Shown here: positions 37,329 to 48,965 of the stretch, piece by piece
Layout: each line of letters opens with the position of its first letter
How positions within the stretch are numbered: the stretch's first letter is position 1
The notes under the pieces: model-generated
Seen by the model: the letters and a program-made list of their open reading frames with translations, nothing else
Told to the model about the DNA's origin: nothing
The model's database searches: none
From: Glandiceps talaboti
Lineage: Eukaryota > Hemichordata > Enteropneusta > Spengelidae
Length of the DNA: 64,000 nt
Reading direction: 5' to 3'
NCBI RefSeq assembly: GCF_964340395.1
Contig: NC_135558.1
Span: forward strand, 1,716,001-1,780,000
Made by a program: the position numbers and the translations under genes

Positions 37329-39045
37329 ATGTCAAGCTCCAAACCCATTCCAAAGAAGAAACGTTGGCTGCAAGCCAGTGGTTATTCAGATGATCCAGCA
37401 ACTCCTGAGAGTGGCAGTGATGCAGTGTGTGAATACCTGACAAAAACAGACACCAGTAGTGTTGTCTTACCATCACCGTTGTCTATACAATCTGTAGATT
37501 CAGTGGGATCAAGTGACAGCAATGAATCGGACACATCAAGAAATACAAGTTTAACAAATAGCAAAGTCAGGTCCGTAAGTCCAGGTGATTTGACTGATAG
37601 TGATACTAGTATGTCATCTACTAATTCACCAGCTCACAAAGATATGATTCATTCACCTAAATGGATCTCTAATTCCTTACCCTGCTTTTATAATGATGAT
37701 TACATGGTGATTCCAAGAAAAACACTTTCCAGTCACATGAATAGACCAATGTGTTTATCAACACCTTGTTGGGGATATCCAAAGTCCCCCCAGGCCACTT
37801 ATAAATCAGAAGGTTATCAGTTGCCACCAAGTCCTTTATCTCCAGTGTCAGATTCTTCTGTTGCTAGTGTAAAAAAGAAAGAAATGCCTAAATTAATATT
37901 GAAGGTTTCCAAAATAGATGGAAGGTATCCACAATACACTGTCAAGACATCAGACCAAGAAGACAGCCTCAAAAGGGAATTGTTGTATAGTAAGAATGGG
38001 AGACTACAAGTACCACACCCACCTCGTATTGGTAATGTGTTTACATCAGATGGAAGGAACAATGTATGCAAACGGCAGCAGGATGTATCTGATGAATTAT
38101 GTGAGTCTGTGAAGAAAGGAAACCCAGTCCAAAGAAATACTGTCATGGACGGGATAGGATATGGGATAGCACACAACTGGCAAACAGTTCACCCTCGCTC
38201 TACATATAGCCCTGAGAAAACATGGCCTGTTGAAACCAATGGGAACTGCCATGTTTTAGACAAAAATGTTGGTGTTGGTGTTAGTCAGAGGAGCACTCCC
38301 TGGCAGGATTTGTCAGGTCAACATTATGATGCAAGCCCTGACTATAACTTTCAAGTACATGAATTGCAAGAATTGTCAGGATTTGATGATCCAAAACAAC
38401 AAGTGAGTAAGCATGAACAAAGTAGCCAACAATTACAGTGTTATAATAACAGCTACAGTGCTGAGTATAGGAACATTGTTACAACCCATAGACACAGAAG
38501 AACGGAAGAACTGACCTACAACAAGGATGTCACCAGCTGCCAAGGCAAGATTGACAATTGTAATCAAAGTAACCAGGTCATTCGAAATACACCGTCTGTG
38601 CTGGTGAAAGAGAGTACTACTAATATGAAATTAATCAGGTCAGGTAGCGAAAGTAGGTCGGATGTACACGTTAGTGAAGATTGTCAGAAAAATTGTAATG
38701 ACAACACAATTGTACTTGAAAATGCCTTGAAAACAATCAAACAAGAACCTATGGATTCTGAGGACAATTACTGTGTTGACGCTAACAAGATTAACAATGA
38801 ACAAAATGGTAAGGATAAAGAATGTACAGAATGTCCAATATGCGGTGATAAGGTATCTGGCTACCATTATGGTGTACATTCATGTGAAAGCTGTAAGGGA
38901 TTCTTCAAGAGAACCGTACAAAACAAACGTCATGAACGTCTCAAATGTATGATAAACGGAACCTGTGACATAAGCCTTGCTCAAAGGAAGAGATGTGCCT
39001 ACTGTAGGTTTCAGAAATGTTTGTCCAAAGGAATGAAACTAGTAG
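37329..39045 (+). CDS. NR5B / HR39-like orphan nuclear receptor, coding exon 1 (N-terminal domain and DBD)
   Basis: First of four coding exons of a 906-aa receptor. ATG 37329 has A at -3 and is the first ATG after an in-frame stop. Residues 1-501 are a Ser/Thr-rich disordered A/B domain. It opens with [10 protein letters not shown], a basic patch, and has a SUMO-type IKQE at [11 protein letters not shown] near its end. Residues 502-572 are the DNA-binding domain: [15 protein letters not shown]-box ESCKGFFKR (the NR5 signature) and eight zinc cysteines. The stretch between the fingers is two residues longer than in NR5A and fly HR39 (KRHERLKC region). The donor is GTAG|GTAAGT, phase 1. NR5 receptors are nuclear monomers on TCAAGGTCA. 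Fly HR39 acts in ecdysone-related gene control and reproductive tract development. Confidence 0.95.
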
Positions 39046-41565
39046 GTAAGTAAACCCCTCCTCAACTCATTAATCTAGAGTGTTTAAAACTTTATGCATA
39101 CATCATAAAAGTAATTTCATATTTAAGACATTCATGACTGTAACACAAAGTCTACTCCAACTAATTACAAAATGTATAAACAGACCTTCTGAATAGAATT
39201 TAGACCCAGTTGAGATGAGGATTGTTGTCCAGTTGTCTGCAAAGTTATCACACTGTAATATACGTCACCGTGTTGCCCTATCAGGCTTCTTAACCACTGT
39301 AATATACGTCACCGTGTTGCCCTATCAGGCTTCTTAACCTGAGTGCTCGCTGAGCGTGGCACAAATGAGTGCTGGCTGAGCGTGGCACGAATGAGTGCTG
39401 GCTGCTGTTGTAGTTCCGAACTCTGGACATTGATAATTTACTGTTATCATGTACAATTCAATGATTTAACTTTGTCATACAATAACAGCAGTAGAATGCT
39501 GAGTACTTCAGCAAAATATAAGTTTAAATAAGACACAGTGGTGTGACTGCTACAATTTACATAATGGTTTACATCATATATAAACAAGTGATGTCCGACT
39601 TGTGAATGTTCGTTTTTTTTTTTTTTGTTTTTTTTTGGGGGGGGTTGTCCTAAACAACTGATATTTGTTTATTGAGCTTGTGCGATATTGTGCGATTGTC
39701 CCTAAAGAAGTCATATTGGTTTCTATTGGGGCAATTTTATAATGATAAAAGGTAAGGTAAATACTATAATGGCATTCTCATAAATCAGCTAAATAGTAAT
39801 GTAAGTTATGGCCACTCATTGTGATTCTATTTGAGAGGACTTAATATGATAAAAAATTTAAAGTAATAACATATTTCAGATATTGGATACTTGAATTAAT
39901 AAGCTAGATTTGATATCTGTGTGGAGTCATGACGGTCAAATAGTTAATTAAAGCGGTCAGTTTGGAATCTGCAGTTTACCATTTGCAGCCATTCACGGTT
40001 TCTGAATGACTAAAGTCCATGGGCAAGATTTGAACCACTACCGGATATATTCACGGTTTCTGAGTTCTATGAGAAGGACTTATTGCTGTACACTTTAACA
40101 AATGTAGGAATGGACAATATACTACCCAGGGAGTGTAGGAAGTATACACAGCTGTTATTGTACCATAATAGAACAGTGCGGAGAAAGAACTTTCATATAA
40201 ACATTAACATTATATTATCGTAAATTTTGTCAGATTTAGTATTTAACATACCTAAAATGATAATCTCTCAAGAAGGGTTATTTAGTGGAAGGGTATTGAG
40301 ATTACTCATTGAGTACTAACTTAAACTCAAAAAACATTTTAAAAAAACAAGGTGAATTTTCCCAATATTTGGTTGTGATATTCCTGAGAGGTAATTGATG
40401 GGAAACTGTTGACAAAATGATAATGAGGTTACAACTATGAAATCTAGGGTCAACAAATTCTATTTTGAGTCAAAGAACTGTAAATCAAGCTTGCAAGTAG
40501 TTCAGATGTTGATATATTGTTCCAAGAAATGGTTAAATTAAAGAAAGATTAGATTTTACAAGCCTATCCTCTCAATAGTATGGAGATGATCGTAGTAATT
40601 GTACCTATATATAGGAAACTAAGACTATTTAGATGTGTAAGTCATGCAGAAATAAATCTATTAATCTGTTCACTTGGGTCACATAATCCTAAATATTGCA
40701 TAGACCATGAATTCAAAATGGTTTGTCAATGTTCATCTACTGAGTTGTAGTGACAAGGCCACAAGTAGTTTCCTGGCTGAATGAAGAAAATTATTGAGGG
40801 AATAATATAATAATCTTTATTTATACTGGATAGTTCTTAAGCATATTAAACACTTGTCTCCCAAGAAGTCCAGTGAGGGCCATCCCTCATGGGTTCAGTG
40901 TTAAAATATAAAAATATCCAATATCAAGCTTGAGTGTCTATAAGAATTTATGTATTATTGAGTGTTACTTCTTGAATGATTAGGTGACAACTTTTATTTT
41001 TATTTATAAATATCATCCTTCCTTTTAAATGCTGGTTTGCAAAACATTATGTGTTCAATCTTACTTGTATATTACTTATTAGACTGTCAACAGTTGTTCG
41101 TGCCTCTTTTGCTACGTTTCATCTAAAACAAAGTTGTTGCCTCGCTCTGTAGCACTAATACGTACTGATAGGAACTGCAATTGTATTGATAGGAACTGCA
41201 CTCTGGCACTCGCTGATCAGTACGCAGTTATAGTATTGCTCCGGATTGGAGCGAGACAACGACTTTAGTTTTAGATAAAATGTAGCAAAAAGGCACGACC
41301 GACTGTCGACAGTCTAATTACTTGTGTATGAATGCAATGAAATGATTAATGAGTATTATGTATATCAGAGCCAATTCAAAATTTTAAAGGGGAGGGGGGG
41401 GGGGGGTTGATTAAACAAACAAACTGATACAAATGATAGTGTATGAGAGAGACTAAATTGAAATATAGTTTGTTGTCAACCATTCAAATTCTATAAATCT
41501 AATGCAAACATAAACTATTATTTTCCATATCTAGCAAGTGATAATATGTTTTGATTTATTTCTAG
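39046..41565 (+). other. NR5B intron 1
   Basis: GTAAGT...TTTCTAG, 2.5 kb. It contains a 46-bp tandem duplication near 39248-39340 (AATATACGTCACCGTGTTGC), T and G runs at about 39610-39646, and a MITE at 41078-41318. No internal exon is seen. Confidence 0.9.
41073..41323. mobile_element. Foldback MITE with 5-bp target-site duplication
   Basis: The element at 41078-41318 (241 bp) begins ATTAGACTGTC and ends GACAGTCTAAT. Its arms pair over roughly 100 bp (TCGTGCCT...TTTTGCTAC). It is flanked by TACTT at 41073-41077 and 41319-41323. No coding capacity. The preserved duplication indicates a fairly recent insertion. Confidence 0.85.
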
Positions 41566-41996
41566 CAATACGCACGGACAGACAACGTGGTGGCAGAAGT
41601 CTTTACATTGGGTCGTCCGAATATAAACGTAAGCTCCAACTGGCGGCACAAGAGAAACCTCCCCCAAAAGTGAAAAGGAGAAGAAATACCGCTCCAGCTC
41701 ATGTACGTACTGTGACACAGACAATCAAACAAGATGACATCAGTGCCGCAGACACAACTCTGAACATTAACATGAAGAGTCCAAAATCTACACCAGTGGA
41801 AACACATGTATCAGAATTTCTTGAGGAACTTGTGGAGAAAAAACAGATGATTCTACAAACAGCAGAATGTTCACAGTGTAAAGACCTACAGGTTGAGCAG
41901 CTAGAAGATTTAAAAATATTCCTTCATGTTGCCGATCATCAACTTTTTAGTCTGGTTTCTTGGGCAAGGAATTTACCATATTTCAGAGATATAGAG
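41566..41996 (+). CDS. NR5B / HR39-like, coding exon 2 (C-terminal extension, hinge, start of LBD)
   Basis: Residues 573-716. The spliced codon GCA gives V-A-IRTDRQRGGRS, the C-terminal extension (FTZ-F1/HR39-type box, compare IREDRTRGGRS of fly HR39) that contacts the TCA part of the site. The hinge is basic (PPPKVKRRR) and has a second potential SUMO site, TIKQDD. The end, FLHVADHQLFSLVSWARNL, is helix 3 of the ligand-binding domain and closely resembles HR39 (NVADHRLYKIVKWCKSL). Acceptor TTTCTAG, donor GAG|GTAATA, phase 0. Confidence 0.94.
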
Positions 41997-42635
41997 GTAA
42001 TACTTACAAAATGAAAATTTTTTGTGGTATATCTTTTATCATGCATTTATCTCTGTTTCAAATATGTGACATTTTACAACAGAAATAATGTCATAAAAAT
42101 GTTTGCTGTTATTCAGCCATTCTTTAATGTCTCATTGGCAATCTTTCTGTTATCTTGTCTCATATAGGCAATCTTTCCACAAAAGTTTCAGTCCTTCAAT
42201 ATTTTATAGATATCCTGCAAACAGGGGTGAAAACAAACTGATTGATTGATTGATTGATTGGTTGGTTGGTTGCAAATTGATTGATAGAATGAATGAGCAG
42301 TGATTTAGTAATCAGTTGATTGATCGATTTACTGATTGATTGATTGATTGATTGATTTAATTAATTAATTAATTAATTAATTAATTAATTAATCTATGAG
42401 AAATGAAATTGAGTGAGTGAGTTAGTGAGTGATTGACTGATTGATTGGTTGATTGATTGATTGATTAATTAATTGATGATCTCTAGATTAGTTGATTGAT
42501 TGAGTATATTGTTTTTATTGATTACACGTAACAAAACCCTGGGGATTTGTTAAAGGTACAAATAAAATAAAATTGGGGAAAAAAATCATAATAATGTATA
42601 GTAATGTATTGTTTGATTGATCAATTTACCAGATG

Positions 42636-42685
<50 letters not shown>

Positions 42686-42729
42686 AATTGATTGATTGTA
42701 ATAGATGATATGTTCTTGTTGATTGACAG
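41997..42729 (+). other. NR5B intron 2, rich in (GATT)n
   Basis: 733 bp. GATT/AATT arrays at about 42237-42475 and 42639-42690 reach close to the acceptor TTGACAG. Confidence 0.9.
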
Positions 42730-42982
42730 ACTGATGACCAAATCAAGTTGTTGCAGGCAGCCTGGTGTCAGAGTGTGGTTCTTACTTCCTCATTCATGTC
42801 CATTCCACTGAAGGATCGTATCAAGCTATTAAATGGCACAGAGTTAACTCATCAAGATGTACAGCAGTATGGTGCAGCCGAGGTAATCAACAGGATGTTA
42901 GACATCACAGAACACATGAGACGATTAAAAATAGACCAGTATGAAATTGAAGCATTTAAACTAATGCTATTACTTCAACCAG
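42730..42982 (+). CDS. NR5B / HR39-like, coding exon 3 (LBD core)
   Basis: Residues 717-800 plus one base. It starts TDDQIKLLQAAW, the conserved nuclear-receptor signature of helices 4-5, which joins WARNLPYFRDIE of exon 2 without loss. It continues through INRMLDITEHMRRLKIDQYE, closely matching HR39 [20 protein letters not shown], to helix 8 (LMLLLQP). Acceptor GATTGACAG, donor CCAG|GTATGT, phase 1. Confidence 0.94.
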
Positions 42983-45032
42983 GTATGTGTGTACTAAGCT
43001 TTTAGCAGAGAATGTTGAAAAAAAAAACCTACCTTAAATTTAATGTGTATGGTTGTGTGAGCTGGAAATAACAGGTTATTTAGCTTACAGGTGGTGAAAT
43101 AGAGAATACCACATTGTATGTTCCTCTCACCAATACCACACTGTATGTCCCTCTCACCAATACCACATTGTATGTCCCTCTCACCAATACCACACTGTAT
43201 GTCCCTCTCACCAATACCACATTGTATGTCCCTCTCACCAATATCACACTGTATGTCCCTCTCACCAATATCACACTGTATGTCCCTCTCACCAATACCA
43301 CACTGTATGACCCTCTCACCAATACCACATTGTATGTCCCTCTCACCAATACCACACTGTATGTCCCTCTCACCAATACCACACTGTATGTCCCTCTCAC
43401 CAATACCACACTGTATGTCCCTCTCACCAATACCACACTGTATGTCCCTCTCTCACCAATATCACACTGTATGTCCCTCTCTCACCAATACCACACTGTA
43501 TGTCCCTCTCTCACCAATACCACATTGGATATCCCTCTCTCACCAATACCACATTGTATGTCCCTCTCTCACCAATACCACATTGGATATCCCTCTCTCA
43601 CCAATACCACATTGTATGTCCCTCTCTCACCAATACCACATTGTATGTCCCTCTCTCACCAATACCACACTGTATGTCCCTCTCTCACCAATACCACACT
43701 GTATGTCCCTCTCTCACCAATATCACACTGTATGTCCCTCTCACCAATATCACACTGTATGTCCCTCTCTCACCAATATCACACTGTATGTCCCTCTCTC
43801 ACCAATACCACACTGTATGTCCCTCTCTCACCAATATCACACTGGATATCCCTCTCTCACCAATACCACACTGTATGTCCCTCTCTCACCAATACCACAC
43901 TGGATGTCCCTCTCTCACCATTATCACACTGGATGTCCCTCTCTCACCAATACCACACTGTATGTCCCTCTCTCACCAATACCACACTGTATGTCCCTCT
44001 CACCAATACCACACTGTATGTCCCTCTCACCAATATCACACTGTATGTCCCTCTCTCACCAATACCACACTGTATGTCCCTCTCTCACCAATACCACATT
44101 GTATGTCCCTCTCTCACCAATACCACACTGTATGTCCCTCTCACCAATATCACACTGTATGTCCCTCTCTCACCATTATCACACTGGATATCCCTCTCTC
44201 ACCAATACCACATTGTATGTCCCTCTCTCACCAATACCACACTGTATGTCCCTCTCTCACCAATACCACACTGTATGTCCCTCTCTCACCAATACCACGC
44301 TGTATGTCCCTGTCACCAATACCACACTGGATGTCCCTCTCTCACCAATACCACACTGTATGTCCCTCTCTCACCAATACCACACTGTATGTCCCTCTCT
44401 CACCAATACCACACTGTATGTCCCTCTCTCACCAATACCACACTGTATGTCCCTCTCTCACCAATACCACACTGGATGTCCCTCTCTCACCAATACCACA
44501 CTGTATGTCCCTCTCTCACCAATACCACACTGGATGTCCCTCTCTCACCAATACCACACTGTATGTCCCTCTCACCAATACCACACTGTATGTCCCTCTC
44601 ACCAATATCACACTGTATGTCCCTCTCTCACCAATACCACACTGGATGTCCCTCTCTCACCAATACCACACTGTATGTCCCTCTCTCACCAATACCACAC
44701 TGGATGTCCCTCTCTCACCAATACCACACTGTATGTCCCTCTCACCAATACCACACTGTATGTCCCTCTCACCAATATCACACTGGATATCCCTCTCACC
44801 AATATCACACTGTTTGTCACATGTATTTGTGAAATACTACATGTAGTATTGAGTCGGCCTCATAAGGTTTTGTTGTAAACAGCTAAATGTGCAGGAGTTT
44901 TGAGTAAACGACTCTTACATTTTCATCGCCAACTGACCAATCACTTTTAAGGTATTACCAGCTTCTATAGAATGCAAATTAAACAAATGCACAACTGTAA
45001 TTTGTATTCAATGTTTGTAAATTTGTTCCTAG
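42983..45032 (+). other. NR5B intron 3
   Basis: 2.05 kb, mostly filled by the 27/29-bp minisatellite at 43114-44815. Acceptor TTGTTCCTAG. Confidence 0.9.
43114..44815. repeat. 27/29-bp CT-rich minisatellite in NR5B intron 3 (~60 units)
   Basis: The unit is CCCTCTCACCAATACCACAC plus TGTATGT. Units are 27 bp in the first ~330 bp and mainly 29 bp (one extra CT) later. All three plus frames are open for up to 586 codons because the unit lacks stops. The position between two LBD exons and the repeat translation show these frames are not genes. Confidence 0.97.
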
Positions 45033-45352
45033 ATTATTGTAACTTGTCTGAACCATCCAAAGTGAAGGATATGCAAGACAAAGTAGAAGATGAACTACTG
45101 ATGTACATGGCTCAACAGTATCCCCAACATCCCAACAAGTTTGCTGAACTGTTGGTCAGAATTTCGGAAATAGAGCGTGTCTGCTACATCATCAAGGATC
45201 TCTTGTTATTCAAGCAGCTGGTTGGGGATGTTCCAGAGGTCAAACTTCTCAGAGAACTGATGACAAACTCAGGGAATGGATCGTGTATATCCAAAAGTAC
45301 TTCAGTCAAACCAAAGAGCATTAGCATTAGGCTACATGCACAAGAATCATGA
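45033..45352 (+). CDS. NR5B / HR39-like, coding exon 4 (end of LBD, AF-2)
   Basis: Residues 801-906. The split codon GAT restores LLLQPDYCNLSEPSKVKD (helices 8-9). It then runs through YPQHPNKFAELLVRISEIER, the NR5-type helix 9-10 block (HR39 [20 protein letters not shown]). Helix 12 is LLRELM, keeping the AF-2 glutamate (HR39 LLMELL). A Ser/Lys-rich tail of about 25 residues follows before TGA. No missing residue would suggest a broken LBD. Confidence 0.94.
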
Positions 45353-45437
45353 TGTTTTGATTAAGGATAAGATTTTGTAGTAGATTTTCTGTATACAGTG
45401 GAAATTGAAAGTATGTGGCTATGTATTATTACAAATT

Positions 45438-45443
45438 AATAAA
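45438..45443 (+). terminator. NR5B polyadenylation signal
   Basis: AATAAA 86 bp after the stop codon, the first canonical signal on the plus strand. A short 3' UTR is implied. Confidence 0.5.
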
Positions 45444-45609
45444 ACCAATGTGAATTAATAAGTAAACATAGCAAATTTGTTGAAAAGAAACACATACATT
45501 ACGTAACAAGTGAGTGTGCAGCACTGAGAAGTAAAGTAGCAAAGTCATCCACAAGTCAGCCACCAATTATGTAAAGTATATGAGGGCTCTGAAAGATGCT
45601 TGTAGAGGG

Positions 45610-45865
45610 ACAATAGGGAACTTGCAAACCCGCCATGTTGAATATTGCATCATGGGAAATGTGATAATAAATACTAATCAATTAGTATTATAAACAATAT
45701 TGTTACATTGTTTGTAACCACAAATAATCAATTCATAGTTACCCTGACCATTGTGGGAGGTTTATTTTATCGGTAGCTCCAGATTAGGTATTATGATAAC
45801 CACAGATAATCCCATTGTCCTTTGTGTCTGAGCATGCTCCGTCTGGATTGCAAGTTCCCTATTGT
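45610..45865. mobile_element. Inverted-repeat (MITE-like) element downstream of NR5B
   Basis: 18-bp perfect inverted ends, ACAATAGGGAACTTGCAA at 45610-45627 and its complement at 45848-45865. The 256-bp element is AT-rich and non-coding. Confidence 0.65.
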
Positions 45866-45948
45866 TGCATGAGGATTGCACTAATAAGTCAAGAAGCTAA
45901 AGGATTATACACTTGGTTGATTGATTGGTTTACAAATGAAGCCCTACG

Positions 45949-46113
45949 CTAGTCTCGCTGCCAGAATTCATGACTTACGTCTTTCTATAAGGGACACAAA
46001 GTGTGCCTTAGAGCTGTGAAGTTGTGAGAGGTGAGTGAAGAAGTTTGTGACTTTGTCACTCACCTCGTCATGCACATTAAGACATAAGTCATTAATTCTG
46101 GCAGTGAGACTAA
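45949..46113. mobile_element. Foldback element
   Basis: The arms TAGTCTCGCTGCCAGAATT and AATTCTGGCAGTGAGACTA pair over about 34 bp with a few mismatches. A second inner palindrome (GAGGTGAGTGA / TCACTCACCTC) makes a continuous hairpin. Confidence 0.65.
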
Positions 46114-46748
46114 CCCTATACACCTGCAATAGGTATTTTACCATACATGAACCAGGTTCAACATAAAATATGGAATATATACTCTGGTTGTTCTGCATCA
46201 CGACAACGCGCATCTGTGTCATGACAGTGAATGTCTATTATAGCTATTATTTAGTGTACTATGAGGCTTGTATAGTAATCTACCTGATTATTATATATAA
46301 TAGATTATAAAATAATGTAGGCATGTAATAACAATCCTGTAGGTACATAATGTCTGATTGTAGGATGCCACAAATGTTCTTATCCATTTTGAAATTTTGT
46401 GGTTTAGTTCGGTACAATGACTTTCGACTGCAACAGTCTCTCAATTTCCACTGTATTGCATAGCAATATGTACAGTCAACTAACATTACAGGGCTTACAC
46501 CTCAGTCATTCAATATTAAGCAGACACCATATATTTATGTTTAATATAGAACCCAGATTACAGAGTGAAATGTTTTGAACCCACACCAGCCTTAACAGGA
46601 GTATATTCACTGCAAATACATTGAAATAACGATAACTTATTGTTATTTTTTTGACTCTGTATATGTTTGTAATTGTCTTGTAATTTATGTTACAGTACTT
46701 TTTCGCTGGCAGACATTGACATTTCCTGATCATTTAAGGATCATTTAA
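46114..46748. other. Gene-free stretch
   Basis: AT-rich unique sequence. No coding or RNA signal. Confidence 0.5.
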
Positions 46749-46930
46749 GTTGTATTGTATTGTATTGTATTGTATTGTATTGTATTGTATTGTATTGTAT
46801 TGTATTGTATTGTATTGTATTGCATTGTATTGTATTGCATTGCATTGCATTGCATTGCATTGCATTGCATTGTATTGCATTGCATTGCATTGCATTGCAT
46901 TGCATTGTATTGTATTGTATTGTATTGTAT
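46749..46930. repeat. (TGTAT)n/(TGCAT)n pentanucleotide array
   Basis: About 36 five-base units. A central block has TGCAT instead of TGTAT, so a C/T variant has spread in runs. Open frames in all registers are artefacts. Confidence 0.97.
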
Positions 46931-48255
46931 AATTGGACACTGTACATTTCAATTAGAGGACTACTTTATCCATATGTAGTGTAGTAATACGTTGAAATCA
47001 TGATTGCAATGAGGCTGTTGTTTTTAGGGTGCAGACCCCAAAAAATCATTTTGATTGGATTTATTGTGTCATGTGACATGTACAGCTACACAAATACATT
47101 TATCCACAGATGATTCAGTACTGTTCAGAGTGTACCATATTATGTGTACAGCTAGACAAATAACATTTACCCCATTACTGATTCAGTACTGTTCAGAGTG
47201 TACAATATTATGAGTACATCATTATATCTATACAACATAGTATTAAAAACCATTCTATTTATAGCTAGTTCAGCTTTAAGATAGCCATACCTTTCATCTC
47301 TTCTAAATGTGCATACCCAAGGTATTTTATGTTCAAGAGTTCAGCTTTCTTTCCAATCACAAATTGTGTCAGTGATTGTATTTACATTTTGCATTGTTCA
47401 GTTCTGTATCACATCCTACTAACTCCTGTTGAATGAAGTACTGGAAAAGGTTTGAAGAATTTTTCAGATTTTGCGCTGTTAACAAAAAAAAATGAAAGTT
47501 AAAAAAATAAGTGGTATGGTTCTGGCATCTATTTGTCTTTCTCTCTTGTTTTTCGCTTTTTCGTTACAATTGTATGATCATACAAAATCACTTGAGTGAT
47601 GGTGGATCATTTTAAACACCCAACTAATATGTTTTCCTTCCTTTCCATAATCATATCTAACATTCATATCAAGTGTAAAAAATACTAGTTTAATTATCAG
47701 ACTGGCAGGCAGCCTTTCCAACGTGTGCAAGTTTATTAACGTATTCTATGTGAGAGGGTTTAGTTTTATTACATAACATGTAGTGCATATAGTACAATTT
47801 ATATAGGAGTTATTACAGAATAGTTAGTTCAGACATGCATAGATCTCAGTATAGCTGTTTGTGTTGTGCTTATTAGTCCCTGCCGGACAAAGTACGGGAC
47901 GGGGACTTATGGATTGGGTTCCGTCCGTCCACCATATCTAAGTCTGTTGATTTATGTTCACAAGTGTTGTTGCGTGATCAGAGTAGTGATATCAAGAAAA
48001 TGACAACATAAACTGCCAATTCCTTAAAACCCATCATAGCGGGGACGATGTCATTCTCAATGACTTGTATTACAATTTATATAGAAGCTATTACAGAATA
48101 CCTTAGTTCAGACATGCATACATCCCAGTATAGCTGTTTGTGTTGTGCTTGTCATGATAAAAAAAAAAAAACTTGGTGATGGAAATAGTACCTGTACTCT
48201 TTTTGTTTCTAGCTCTAACTAGCTTGGTGAGTCAATTTCTCTATTACCGGTACTT
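46931..48255. other. Gene-free stretch with duplicated segments
   Basis: Tandem ~75-bp duplication at about 47080-47225 (GATTCAGTACTGTTCAGAG). Direct repeats of ~90 bp at about 47785-47875 and 48066-48153 (CAGTATAGCTGTTTGTGTTG) flank a CCCTGCCGGAC...GGGGACTT fragment that looks like another interspersed element. Confidence 0.6.
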
Positions 48256-48965
48256 TTTGTTAGCACAACTGAACTGAAAGGTTCAGTAGTGCTATAGGCA
48301 TGGCAAAGTGTCTGTCTGTCTGTCTGTCTGTCTGTGTGTGTGTGTGTATGTGTGTAAACAACTTAAAGTCAAAAACTGCTGGACCGATTGGTTTGATATT
48401 TGGTGGTCATATTACTTCTGGTGTCTAGTTGGGAAATTGTTCAAATGAAAGTGATTGCATCAGGGATGTGGGTTTTGGGTCAAAAAATGTGATTTTTGGT
48501 CAAAAAACTTAAACTCAGAAACTACTGGGCAGATTGGTGCGAAATTTGGTGGGAACATTCTTAAGGGGGTGTAAAGTAAGATTTGTTCATGACGGGATGA
48601 TTCCATCAGTGATATGCAAATTAGGGCTGAAAATGTGTCTTTTTGGTTGAAAATCTATAATTCCAAAACCACTGAGCAGATTGGGCTGAAATTTAATGGA
48701 AATGCATTTAGGGATGTATGAACGAAGATATGTTAAGCATACCATGATTCCATGAGTGATATGGAATTAAGGTGTAAAAATGTGAATTTTGGTCAAAACT
48801 TATATCTCAAAAAATACTAAGTGAATGAGTTTGAAACTTGGTGAGATGTTTCTAGAAGTGTTATTCTTTGTCATTGCTTTTCCTCAAAAATCTTCAACTC
48901 TGAAATTACCCAGTAGATTGAGCTTAACTTTGTTGAGAATGTGTAGATTTGTCCTCATTAGCTGA
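48256..48965. repeat. Interspersed repeat family A, copy 2
   Basis: Same start hairpin (CTGAACTGAAAGGTTCAG), a short TCTG/TG array at 48310-48353 and the conserved body. It lacks the CCATAGCAACA tandem tail. Confidence 0.8.

Noticed and set aside
43114-44878. Plus-strand open frames of 572, 586 and 448 aa
   Set aside because: They are three registers of an intronic 27/29-bp minisatellite whose unit has no stop. They lie between two LBD exons of NR5B and have no gene-like composition.
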